A stretch of DNA of 64,000 nt, from NCBI GenBank assembly GCA_023382435.1, contig JAHDVS010000005.1, forward strand, positions 1 to 64,000, given 5' to 3'. The position numbers and the translations under genes are program-made. This document shows, piece by piece, positions 52,527 through 60,405 of the stretch; position 1 is the first letter of the stretch, and each line of letters opens with the position of its first letter. Source of the DNA: Thermoleophilia bacterium. Its GTDB lineage: Bacteria; Actinomycetota; Thermoleophilia; Gaiellales; Gaiellaceae. The notes beneath the pieces are model-generated. The model was not told the DNA's origin and searched no databases. It saw only the letters and a program-made list of their open reading frames with translations.

Positions 52527-52988
52527 CTAGCGGGTCAGGAACGTCAGCTTGTACTTGCCGATCTGCACCTCGTCGCCATCCTCGAGGAGCTGCGAATCGA
52601 CGCGCCGTCGGTTCACGAACGTGCCGTTGAGGCTACCCTCGTCCTCGATCGCGTAGCCGCTGTCACGACGCACGAGACGCGCGTGGCGCCGGGAGACGGT
52701 GACGTCGTCGAGGAAGATGTCGCAGTCCGGGTGGCGCCCGATCGTCAGGCGCTCCCCCTCGAGCGCGTACGTCTCCCCCGCTCTGCCGCCACCGAGCCGA
52801 ACGACCACGCCGACGTTCGCGGGCCCCAGGTCCGGCAGCGCCGCGGAGACGTCCTCGACCGTCTCCCCGGGCGAGAACGACATCGTCGTCTCGCCGCCGT
52901 CGTCTGCGATCAGCAGCGCGCCGCATTTCTCGCAGTACCTCGCGGACTCCAGGTTCTGGAACCCGCACTCGGGGCAGTGGACGTGCAC
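52527..52988 (-). CDS. garA: GarA-like FHA protein with N-terminal zinc ribbon
   Basis: The 153-residue protein has a zinc ribbon (C5, C8, C19, C22 in CPECGFQNLESARYCEKCG), an ETT motif at 33-35 and an FHA domain (LTIGRHPDCDIFLDDVTVSR, RHARLV, SLNGTFVN). In mycobacterial GarA the threonines of ETT are phosphorylated by Ser/Thr kinases and then bound by the protein's own FHA domain, switching control of 2-oxoglutarate metabolism. GarA itself has no zinc ribbon. The neighbouring FtsR-like gene follows after 3 bases. Confidence 0.8.
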   Translation of the reverse strand: MHVHCPECGFQNLESARYCEKCGALLIADDGGETTMSFSPGETVEDVSAALPDLGPANVGVVVRLGGGRAGETYALEGERLTIGRHPDCDIFLDDVTVSRRHARLVRRDSGYAIEDEGSLNGTFVNRRRVDSQLLEDGDEVQIGKYKLTFLTR

Positions 52989-52989
52989 C

Positions 52990-53271
52990 CTAGTCCTTGC
53001 CGAGCGTCTCGAGCTCCTCCTCGGAGATCCGGGGAGCTGCCTTGACGGAGAGGATCTCTGTGAGCCTGCCGAGATCTGCGTCGGTGAGCGGGCTCTGGCC
53101 GCCCGCCACGGTCTTCTGGAGCCGCTGCACGAGCTCCGCGCGCAGGATGTCGATCTTGCCGTGGAGCAGGCGCCGGCGATAGGACACCTCCTGCTCCTCC
53201 GCGAGCAGCCTGCGGATCAGCTCCTTGAGCTCGGCATCGGACAGCGTGGCGAGGTCGGGGAGGGCTTCCAC
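52990..53271 (-). CDS. RsiG-like anti-sigma factor candidate (c-di-GMP motif)
   Basis: The 93-residue helical protein has a helix-hairpin with E26-x3-S30-x2-R33-x3-H37-x3-D41 in EEQEVSYRRRLLHGKIDILR. RsiG, the anti-sigma of WhiG in Streptomyces and Rubrobacter, binds cyclic-di-GMP with E-x3-S-x2-R-x3-Q-x3-D. Spacing and four of five residues agree; Q is H. One motif per chain suggests a homodimer, as reported for Rubrobacter. No WhiG-like sigma or diguanylate cyclase is in the window. It is first in an operon with the FHA and MerR genes (one-base gap). Confidence 0.7.
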   Translation of the reverse strand: MEALPDLATLSDAELKELIRRLLAEEQEVSYRRRLLHGKIDILRAELVQRLQKTVAGGQSPLTDADLGRLTEILSVKAAPRISEEELETLGKD

Positions 53272-53337
53272 TCGAGGCTCCTGTCTGGTCGGCGACGGGG
53301 TCGTCTCCCCACAGTGAAGCAGAACGCCGCCTGCCCT

Positions 53338-55878
53338 TCAACCTCGACTTGAGGGTTCTGCTCGAGCGGCCGGGTGCTCCTCCCCCGCGAGAACCTCCTC
53401 TACCATGCCGCGAAGCTCGGCGCCGAGACGCTCGGCTTCCACCTCCGTATCGCCCTCGGCGTAGAGGTGCACGATCGGCTCGCTCGCGTCGGGGATCACC
53501 TGCGCCCAGCCGCGCTCGTCGAAGACCTTGATGCCGTCGAGAAGATCCGTCCGGCGATCCTTCAGGCGCTCGGTCAGCACGCGCATCACGGTGCCCTTGA
53601 GCGCCCACGGGCAGCGCAGCTCACGGTGGATGACCGTTGGGCGAGGCAGCCCGGCGACCAGCTCGGACAGGGGCCGGGCGACGGGAGCGAGCAGCTCGAG
53701 CAGGTTCGCGAGGCTTGCGACCGCGTCGTAGGCGGGCAGGAAACCCGGGAACACGAAGCCTCCCGTGGCGGCGCCGGCTAACACCGTCCCTTCCACGGTC
53801 GAGGCGCGCGTGAGCGCGGCCAGGGACGCCTGCGTCCGCCGCACGGTGAGGCCCGTACCGTCCAGGAGTTGCTCGGCCAGGTTGGTCGTGGTCACGGGGA
53901 GGGCGACCGAGCCCCGGGCGCCGTCGCTCCCGAGCAGCGACACGAACAGGAGCAGGGCCTGCTCGACCGGGACCTCGTTGGCCTGCTCGTCGACCAGGTA
54001 CAGCCGCTCGGCCGCCTGGTCCATGGCGACGCCGAGGTCGGCTCCGAGAGCCGCGACCAGCCGCTTCGCCTGCTGGAGGGAATCGTCGCGGGCGTCCACC
54101 GCGGCGGCGATCGCTCCGCGTCCGGCGACGTGGGCATGAACCGAGATCGCCTCGACGCCAAGCTCCCCCAGGATCAGCGGCAGGATCAGCGACGCCGACG
54201 AGTGGCAGTAGTCGACGGCGATGCGAAACCGCCGACTCCGGATCCTCTCGACGTCGAGCGTCAGCAGGAGATCCGCCGCGTAGCTCTCTGCCGCGCGCGA
54301 CGGGTACGTCAGCTCTCCGAGGTCGGCGAACGAGGCCCGGCGGAACTCCTGGCGCGAGAAGTGCTTGTCGATCTCCTTCTCGAGCTCGGGGGTGAGCTCG
54401 ATCCCCGGGGGCTCGAAGATCTGGATCTGCACCGCCTCCGGGTCGCTGCTGCTGGGCCGGACGTGCACGCCGGCGCTGGGCCTGGCGGTCTTGAGGGCGT
54501 GCCTGTTCACGGCGGCGGGCATCACCCGGAGGTCTTCGACGTGGATGCCGGCCGAGATGATCCCGGCGATCAGAGCGCGCTTGAGCAGGCGGCAGGCGGG
54601 CTGCGGGGCGCGGCTGGCCACGACCGTGGTGCCCCGGTCGAGCGCGGTTCCGAGCGCCATCCCGAGCCGGAGGGCGATCTCCGGGGTGAGGTCGACGTTG
54701 ACGAGCCCGGTCACGGCGGCACCCCCGCGCAGGCGCGAAGCCGCCCGCGCCTCCCAGATCAGGTTGCGGTCGACGAGTGTGCCCGCCTCGACCTCCTTGA
54801 AGGGGTAGATGCGCACGCCGGGCATGACCACGCTCTCCCGCCCGAGCGTGCATTCGTCTCCGACAGCCGCCCCCTCCTGCACGCGGGCGTGGCTTCGCAC
54901 GTCGCACGAGCGCCCGATGATCGCCCCCTCGACGAGGGCGCTGCGACCCACGTACGTCCTGGCATCGATGATCGATCGTGTGACGACCGCGTGCTCGCGG
55001 AGCGTGACGCCGTTGCCCAGCACCGCGTACGGGCCGACGCGGGCGTCCGCGGAGATGCGGCAGTGATTGCCGATGAAGGCGGGGCCCTCCACCCGCTCGA
55101 TCTCCTCCAGCTCGACCCCGTCCCCGAGCCAGATGTTGCCGCGCAGCCGCATCCCCGGGATGGTCACGCGCACTCGCTCGTCGAGGACGTCGAAGTTCGC
55201 CTGGCTGAACTGATCGAGATTGCCGATGTCCTGCCAGTAGCCCTCCAGCGCAAGGCCGTAGAGCGGGCGACCCATCTCGAGCAGGAGCGGGAACAGCTCC
55301 CGGGAGAAGTCATAGGGGCGGTCGATCGGGACGTGGCGGAGTACCTCGGGCTCGAGCACGTAGATCCCGGTGTTGATCGTGTCGGAGAAGACCTGGCCCC
55401 ACGATGGCTTCTCCAGGAACCGTTCGACGCGTCCCTTCTCGTCCGTGACGACGATTCCGAACTCGAGCGGGTTGTCGACGCTCTTCAGGCCGATCGTCAC
55501 GCATGCCTGCCGCTCGCGGTGAAAACGGACCAGCTCGGACAGGTCGACGTCGCAGAGCGCGTCCCCGGAGATGACGAGAAAGGTGCCGTCGAGCTCGTCG
55601 GCGGCGAGTCGCACCGAGCCGGCGGTGCCGGCCGGCGACTCCTCCACGGAGTACCGGATCTCGACTCCGTGGCTCTCCCCGTCCCCGAAGTAGCTCCGGA
55701 TCGCCTGGGGCATGAACGCTGCCGTGACGATGATCTCGTTGAATCCGTGCTCTCTCAGGAGCCCGACGATGTGCTCCATGCACGGCCGCCCGACGATCGG
55801 CACCATCGGCTTCGGCTGGTTCGACGTCAGCGGGCGAAGACGCGTGCCCTCGCCACCGGCCATGACGACCGCCTTCAC
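53338..55878 (-). CDS. Sugar-phosphate nucleotidyltransferase fused to a degenerate phosphomannomutase
   Basis: The 846-residue protein has a nucleotidyltransferase domain ([20 protein letters not shown] at 4-23, [31 protein letters not shown]), hexapeptide beta-helix repeats (~250-370) and a phosphohexomutase-like part (~385-830). In the mutase part the catalytic TASHNP loop reads HVRPSSSDP, so the phosphoserine site is altered. Such fusions are annotated as mannose-1-phosphate guanylyltransferases. It probably makes GDP-mannose or a related NDP-sugar. The start is GTG 55878, overlapping the pgsA-like stop. Confidence 0.85.
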   Translation of the reverse strand: MKAVVMAGGEGTRLRPLTSNQPKPMVPIVGRPCMEHIVGLLREHGFNEIIVTAAFMPQAIRSYFGDGESHGVEIRYSVEESPAGTAGSVRLAADELDGTFLVISGDALCDVDLSELVRFHRERQACVTIGLKSVDNPLEFGIVVTDEKGRVERFLEKPSWGQVFSDTINTGIYVLEPEVLRHVPIDRPYDFSRELFPLLLEMGRPLYGLALEGYWQDIGNLDQFSQANFDVLDERVRVTIPGMRLRGNIWLGDGVELEEIERVEGPAFIGNHCRISADARVGPYAVLGNGVTLREHAVVTRSIIDARTYVGRSALVEGAIIGRSCDVRSHARVQEGAAVGDECTLGRESVVMPGVRIYPFKEVEAGTLVDRNLIWEARAASRLRGGAAVTGLVNVDLTPEIALRLGMALGTALDRGTTVVASRAPQPACRLLKRALIAGIISAGIHVEDLRVMPAAVNRHALKTARPSAGVHVRPSSSDPEAVQIQIFEPPGIELTPELEKEIDKHFSRQEFRRASFADLGELTYPSRAAESYAADLLLTLDVERIRSRRFRIAVDYCHSSASLILPLILGELGVEAISVHAHVAGRGAIAAAVDARDDSLQQAKRLVAALGADLGVAMDQAAERLYLVDEQANEVPVEQALLLFVSLLGSDGARGSVALPVTTTNLAEQLLDGTGLTVRRTQASLAALTRASTVEGTVLAGAATGGFVFPGFLPAYDAVASLANLLELLAPVARPLSELVAGLPRPTVIHRELRCPWALKGTVMRVLTERLKDRRTDLLDGIKVFDERGWAQVIPDASEPIVHLYAEGDTEVEAERLGAELRGMVEEVLAGEEHPAARAEPSSRG

Positions 55879-56423
55879 CGGATCGCCCTCGCCACGCGGG
55901 CGACGTAGCCGAGGCCCGCGATGGCGGCGAGACCGAGGCCGCCCCAGAACAGCCCGAGCGACCAGTCCGTCCCGCGCTCCGTCAGGAGGACGCAGAACAG
56001 GCCCGCGTAGAGCACCCAGGTCGCGACCTTCCCCAGCGTGCTCACCTCGAAGATGTAGCCGCGCCGGATCGCGAAGCGAGAGCCGGCGACGAGCACGACG
56101 TCCCGGACGAGGATCACGGCCAGCGCAACCATCGGGAGCCTGTCCTCGAGCCAGAGCAGCACGATCGCCGCGTCGATCATGAGCCGGTCGGCAAGCGGGT
56201 CCGCGTATTTGCCGAACTCGGACTCGACCCGCCACCGGCGTGCGAGGTAGCCGTCGACCTGGTCAGTCAGGGCCGCGACCCCGAACACGAGCGCGGCGGT
56301 GAGGCTGTGTGCGTGGTCTGCTCGCTCCACCAGCACGACGAACGCGGGCACGAGCGCGAACCTGGCGATCGTGAGGGCGTTCGGGAGCTGCGCGAGCGCT
56401 GGCGCGATTGCTCGGGCTTCCAT
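55875..56423 (-). CDS. pgsA: CDP-alcohol phosphatidyltransferase (PgsA-like)
   Basis: The 182-residue membrane protein has the family motif DG-x2-AR-x8-G-x3-D-x3-D in [10 protein letters not shown]...[13 protein letters not shown], and about five membrane helices. The length and N-terminus ([20 protein letters not shown]) fit phosphatidylglycerophosphate synthase, which joins CDP-diacylglycerol and glycerol-3-phosphate. Other CDP-alcohol substrates cannot be excluded. It is cotranscribed with the nucleotidyltransferase fusion downstream. Confidence 0.83.
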   Translation of the reverse strand: MEARAIAPALAQLPNALTIARFALVPAFVVLVERADHAHSLTAALVFGVAALTDQVDGYLARRWRVESEFGKYADPLADRLMIDAAIVLLWLEDRLPMVALAVILVRDVVLVAGSRFAIRRGYIFEVSTLGKVATWVLYAGLFCVLLTERGTDWSLGLFWGGLGLAAIAGLGYVARVARAIR

Positions 56424-56496
56424 GCCGCTTCCCAGGATAGTCGCGCGGCGCTCGCGGACGACCGCCAGCGGTTGCGGCCGGTGGCGTGGCGCGACG

Positions 56497-57318
56497 TTAC
56501 CCGGCTTCCGCCGCGATCTCCCGCGAGCGGCTCATCGCTGCCTGAATCGCGTTCAGGAACGCTGCCCGCACCCCGGCCTGCTCGAGCTCGCGGATGGCCG
56601 CGATCGTCGTACCGCCGGGCGAGGTCACGGACTCCCGTAGCTCGACGGGGTGCATCTTCTCGTCGCGCAGCAGCTTCGCGGTGCCGAACATCGTCTGGAC
56701 GACGAGGTCGGTCGCTGTCTCGCGGGGGAGCCCGAGCAGGATTCCCGCCTCGATCATCGACTCGGCGAGCAGCGCGAAGTACGCGGGCCCGGAGCCGGAG
56801 ACCGCCGTGACCGCATCGAGTTGGGGCTCGGGGACCCGGACGGTGCGGCCGACGTGGGCGAGGAGCTCCTCGGCGCGGCGCAGGTGCTCCTCCCGGGCGT
56901 GCGCGCCGGGGCTGATCCCGGCCATGCCCTCGTGGACGGTGGCGGCGGTGTTGGGCATGCTGCGCACGACCGGCACGGGGCGTGCGAGGTGGCGCTCGAT
57001 CGCCCGGGTCGTGATCGCCGCGGCGATCGACAGCACGGTCTGGTCCGGGGTGAGCAGGCTCCCGATCTCGGTCAGGAGCACCTCCATGTCCTGGGGCTTG
57101 ACGGCGATGACGACGATCTCCGCGCCCGCGACGGCCTCCGCGTTCGACTCCGTGGTGCGGACACCGAACCGCCCGGAGATCTCGGCGAGTCGCTCGGCGC
57201 GCCGGTCGGCGGCGACGATCTGGCCGGGCGGGCGCCAGCCCGAGGACACGAGCCCGGCAATCAGGGCCTCGCCCATCTTGCCGGCGCCGAGGATCGCGAT
57301 CGTTCCGCCCGTGCTCAC
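56497..57318 (-). CDS. proC: Pyrroline-5-carboxylate reductase
   Basis: ProC reduces pyrroline-5-carboxylate to proline. The 273-residue protein has the NAD(P) motif IAILGAGKMGEALIAGL, VVIAVKPQDMEVLL, RSMPNTAATVHEGMAG and the family signature ELRESVTSPGGTTIAAIREL. The length is standard. It stands between pgsA and the cupin/membrane pair on the minus strand. Confidence 0.94.
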   Translation of the reverse strand: MSTGGTIAILGAGKMGEALIAGLVSSGWRPPGQIVAADRRAERLAEISGRFGVRTTESNAEAVAGAEIVVIAVKPQDMEVLLTEIGSLLTPDQTVLSIAAAITTRAIERHLARPVPVVRSMPNTAATVHEGMAGISPGAHAREEHLRRAEELLAHVGRTVRVPEPQLDAVTAVSGSGPAYFALLAESMIEAGILLGLPRETATDLVVQTMFGTAKLLRDEKMHPVELRESVTSPGGTTIAAIRELEQAGVRAAFLNAIQAAMSRSREIAAEAG

Positions 57319-57345
57319 GCCGGCGACATTAGCGCAGCCGGCGCC

Positions 57346-57762
57346 TCAACGCACCTCGACGGTCGCCTCGGCACCCTCCGCGAGCAGCCGGATCACGGAC
57401 AGCCGGCTCTCCGAGCGGGCCCGGATCGTGTGCTCGGCGCCCGCCGCCTGGAAGAAGAACCCGCCCGCGCGGTAGCGGCGCGTGCCGGTGGCGTCGGTGA
57501 GCTCGATCTCTCCGGCCTCGACGATCGTGAAGGTCGGGCCACCGTGCGTACGCGTCGACTCGTACCCGCCCGGAAGCAGGAGCGTCTCGGCGCGAACCTC
57601 GACCGGGCCGTCCGGGAGGTCGTCGAGCGTGCCCTCGCCGCGAAGACCCGTGACCGTCCCCGGGGTGGTGCCGACGTCCCGGACGAGCCGCTGGCCGACC
57701 GCGCCGATGACGCCGCCGAGGATCAGCACGGCAAGCAGCACGCCCGCCTGCGCGGGCGTCAC
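57346..57762 (-). CDS. Membrane-anchored cupin-domain protein
   Basis: The 138-residue protein has one N-terminal membrane helix (GVLLAVLILGGVIGAVGQRL, ~6-25) and a small single-domain cupin (VEVRAETLLLPGGYESTRTH, FTIVEAGEIELTD, FFFQAAGAEHTIRA). The histidines of THGG and GAEHT are possible metal ligands. GTG 57762 overlaps the stop of the next membrane gene by 4 bases, so the two are coupled. The ligand is unknown. Confidence 0.72.
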   Translation of the reverse strand: MTPAQAGVLLAVLILGGVIGAVGQRLVRDVGTTPGTVTGLRGEGTLDDLPDGPVEVRAETLLLPGGYESTRTHGGPTFTIVEAGEIELTDATGTRRYRAGGFFFQAAGAEHTIRARSESRLSVIRLLAEGAEATVEVR

Positions 57763-58097
57763 GCGGCGCGGCGGGACTTGCCGGTGACGATCAGCCACGG
57801 GAGGTAGACGAGCGGGATCGGGGCCGTGAACACGAACACGATGCAGAGCTCGTACGCGAGCCAGTGCCACCACCGCCGCCGCCCGGGCGGGTAGGCGCGC
57901 GCGACGAGGAGCGGCACGATCACGAGGAAGCAGAAGATGGTGAGGTCGCGCGCCCCGTTTTCCGTCTGCACCGTCCGGTCGCCCAGGATGGAGGTGAGCA
58001 CGCCGACTCCGGCGAGTCCCACGGTAAAGGCCGCGCTCAGCGCGACCTCCTGCCACAGCGGCCTGCGGGCGGGAAGTGTCCCCGTGCTCGTGCTCAC
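57759..58097 (-). CDS. Integral membrane protein, 112 residues
   Basis: The protein has three hydrophobic segments (ALSAAFTVGLAGVGVLTSIL; LTIFCFLVIVPLLVARAYPP; LAYELCIVFVFTAPIPLVYL) separated by an aromatic RRRWWHWL turn. I do not recognise the family. It is translationally coupled to the cupin protein downstream, and its promoter region abuts tRNA-Pro. Confidence 0.68.
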   Translation of the reverse strand: MSTSTGTLPARRPLWQEVALSAAFTVGLAGVGVLTSILGDRTVQTENGARDLTIFCFLVIVPLLVARAYPPGRRRWWHWLAYELCIVFVFTAPIPLVYLPWLIVTGKSRRAA

Positions 58098-58146
58098 CCG
58101 CCGGACTGTAGCTCGCGGCGGGCTCCTCCCCGCCGGGGCTCCGTCA

Positions 58147-58221
58147 TCGGGGCGCCGAGATTCGAACTCGGGACCTCCAGTCCCCCAGACTGGCGCGCTA
58201 ACCAGGCTGCGCCACGCCCCG
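58147..58221 (-). tRNA. tRNA-Pro (anticodon GGG)
   Basis: The 75-nt cloverleaf on the minus strand has acceptor stem CGGGGCG/CGCCCCG with discriminator A, a D-arm with GGTTAG, anticodon stem CCAGT/ACTGG around loop CTGGGGG (anticodon GGG) and T-arm GTTCGAATC. The CCA is not encoded. It reads CCC and CCU proline codons. Confidence 0.95.
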
Positions 58222-58253
58222 CTTCGCAGCGAACCTTACCGCACTCGGGTATG

Positions 58254-58259
58254 TATGCT
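58254..58259 (+). promoter_or_regulatory. -10 hexamer of a leaderless promoter (58266 gene)
   Basis: TATGCT ends exactly 7 bases before GTG 58266, with no Shine-Dalgarno sequence. Confidence 0.5.
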
Positions 58260-58265
58260 CGGGAC

Positions 58266-58574
58266 GTGCCGCATGTCGGTATCCGCGTCTACGGCCAGGT
58301 TCTCGCCGTCACGGTCGAGCAGGCGGCGTGGCTCGCCCGCGAGCTGCGCGCGCTGCGGCCGCTCGACGTCACCCGTGCCGCCGAGGCGGCCGCGTCCCGG
58401 ATCGAGCACGCGCTCGCCGACGGCAGCGCGGAGGCCGATGCCGAGACGACCGCGGACGGCGTCCGTGTGCTCCTGATGGCGCTCGAGGACCTCGCCGAGG
58501 GGCCGGAGCCGGCCCGGCCGCTCCAGGCCCTCAAGGACGCGCTCGCGACCGAGCTCGTGCGGCGGGCCGGCTGA
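58266..58574 (+). CDS. Hypothetical protein, 102 residues
   Basis: This is an unrecognised small soluble protein. It begins with a short strand (VGIRVYGQVLAVTVEQAAWL) followed by acidic helices (ARELRALRPLDVTRAAEAAA, GVRVLLMALEDLAEGPEPAR). It is the only plus-strand gene in the 51-64 kb block. The precise promoter spacing is the main support for this start. Confidence 0.6.
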   Translation: MPHVGIRVYGQVLAVTVEQAAWLARELRALRPLDVTRAAEAAASRIEHALADGSAEADAETTADGVRVLLMALEDLAEGPEPARPLQALKDALATELVRRAG

Positions 58575-58596
58575 CCGTCCCTGGCGAGCCGCGCCC

Positions 58597-59955
58597 TCAG
58601 GCCGACAGCCCGGCGATCGCCTTCTCGACCTCCTCGGCGTCGTACTCGAAGTCGGGCAGGTTGCCCGCGAAGTACTCGTCGTAGGCGCCCATGTCGAAGT
58701 GACCGTGGCCGGAGAGGTTGAACGCGATCACGCGGCTCTCGCCCTCCTCCTTCGCGCGCAGCGCCTCGTCGATCGCGACCTTGATCGCGTGCGCTGCCTC
58801 CGGTGCCGGCAGGATCGCCTCGGCGCGTGCGAACTGCACCGCGGCGTCGAAGACCGCGTTCTGGGTGGCCGCGACGGCCTCGATCAGCCCCCGGTCGTGC
58901 AGCGCGGACACGATCGGCGCCATCCCGTGGTAGCGCAGCCCTCCGGCATGCACGGGAGCCGGGATGAACGAGTGGCCGAGAGTGAACATCTTGATCAGCG
59001 GCGTCGTGGCCGCGGTGTCGCCGAAGTCGTACAGGTAGCTGCCCTTGGTCAGGGTCGGGCACGCGGTCGGCTCGGCCGCCACGATCCGGGTCGACTTCCC
59101 CTCGACGATGTTGTTGCGTACGAACGGAAGCGCGAAACCCGCGAAGTTCGAGCCGCCGCCGGCGCAACCGATCGCCACGTCCGGGTACTCGCCCGCCTGC
59201 TCGAACTGCTCGAGCGCCTCGAGGCCGATCACCGTCTGGTGCATGAGCACGTGGTTCAGCACCGAGCCGAGCGAGTACTTCTTCGTCCCGCCACTCGTCG
59301 CCGCGACCTCGACCGCCTCCGAGATCGCGATCCCGAGCGAGCCGGGCGAGTCCGGCGCCTGCTCGAGGATCGATCGGCCGGCGTTCGTGCGCTCGGACGG
59401 GCTCGCGTACACGTCGGCGCCGAACGCTCTCATGATGCTGCGGCGGTACGGCTTCTGCGTGTACGACACCTTCACCATGTAGACCTCGCAGCTCATGTCG
59501 AAGAAGCTGCACGCCAGCGCCAGCGAGCTGCCCCACTGCCCCGCGCCGGTCTCGGTAGTCAGGGCCCTGATGCCCTCCTCGCGGTTGTAGAAGGCCTGCG
59601 CGATGGCCGTGTTCGGCTTGTGCGAGCCGACCGGCGAGACGCCCTCGTACTTGTAGTAGATGTGCGCCGGGGTGTCGAGCACGCGCTCGAGGCGCCGGGC
59701 GCGATAGAGCGGCGTCGGCCGCCAGAGCCGGTAGACCTCCCTGATCGGGTCGGGGATCTCGATCCAGCGCTCCTGGCTCACCTCCTGCCCGATCAGGGCC
59801 ATCGGGAAGAGCGGCGCGAGGTCGTCCGGGCCGATCGGCTGCCCCGTGCCGGGGTGGATCACGGGCGGAAGCGGCTCCGCCAGGTCGGCCTGGATGTTGT
59901 ACCAGGCCTCCGGGATCCTCTTCTCGTCGAGCAGGAACTTCGTCGTTTCGCTCAT
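58597..59955 (-). CDS. trpB: TrpB2-type tryptophan synthase beta-like protein
   Basis: The 452-residue PLP protein is longer than TrpB1 (~400) and carries the TrpB2 signatures: [39 protein letters not shown] (PLP lysine in SHKPNTA), [20 protein letters not shown] and [13 protein letters not shown]. TrpB2 enzymes make tryptophan from serine and indole without binding TrpA tightly. No other trp gene is nearby, so indole salvage or a stand-alone role is possible. ATG 59955 gives the family N-terminus ([20 protein letters not shown]). Confidence 0.88.
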   Translation of the reverse strand: MSETTKFLLDEKRIPEAWYNIQADLAEPLPPVIHPGTGQPIGPDDLAPLFPMALIGQEVSQERWIEIPDPIREVYRLWRPTPLYRARRLERVLDTPAHIYYKYEGVSPVGSHKPNTAIAQAFYNREEGIRALTTETGAGQWGSSLALACSFFDMSCEVYMVKVSYTQKPYRRSIMRAFGADVYASPSERTNAGRSILEQAPDSPGSLGIAISEAVEVAATSGGTKKYSLGSVLNHVLMHQTVIGLEALEQFEQAGEYPDVAIGCAGGGSNFAGFALPFVRNNIVEGKSTRIVAAEPTACPTLTKGSYLYDFGDTAATTPLIKMFTLGHSFIPAPVHAGGLRYHGMAPIVSALHDRGLIEAVAATQNAVFDAAVQFARAEAILPAPEAAHAIKVAIDEALRAKEEGESRVIAFNLSGHGHFDMGAYDEYFAGNLPDFEYDAEEVEKAIAGLSA

Positions 59956-60096
59956 CTCGTCTCGCTCCTTCACGCGGTCGGCCGGGCGGGAAAGCCTATA
60001 CAGGCCGCGACCGCCAGCGTGGCCCGAGCGGTAGCGGGAGCCGAGCAACTCCCGCCCGCGCGGTAGCCCCGCAGCTCCGCGCCTACGACTGGACGA

Positions 60097-60405
60097 TCAT
60101 TCACCGCCGCGCTCGGCGAGCTGGCGGAAGAGCCGATCGACGAGCTCGGGCATCTCCTCGAGACGCTCGGTGATGACGCGGATCCGGTACTCGCGGAAAT
60201 ACTCAGGCTCCACCCCGAGCGCGCGGGCGAGCCCGGCGATCACCTCGTTCGAGGGCACCGGACGGTTTCCGTGCACGAGATGGTTGAGGTAGCCGGCGGA
60301 CAGACCTGTCGCAACCGCCAGGCCGCGGTACGTCAGGCCGCACTCCTCCATCAGAGCGGTGACCGTCTCCCCGAAGGGAGCTTCGCTGAAGAGCCGTCGT
60401 TTCAT
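60097..60405 (-). CDS. XRE-family HTH protein
   Basis: The 102-residue protein has a Cro/C1-type HTH (VTALMEECGLTYRGLAVATG, LSAGYLNHLVHGNRPVPSNE) followed by a helical end (YFREYRIRVITERLEEMPEL). Similar proteins precede or follow housekeeping genes in this lineage with no known regulon. The start overlaps the proS stop by 4 bases, so the two are cotranscribed. This is unlike a toxin-antitoxin arrangement. Confidence 0.78.
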   Translation of the reverse strand: MKRRLFSEAPFGETVTALMEECGLTYRGLAVATGLSAGYLNHLVHGNRPVPSNEVIAGLARALGVEPEYFREYRIRVITERLEEMPELVDRLFRQLAERGGE

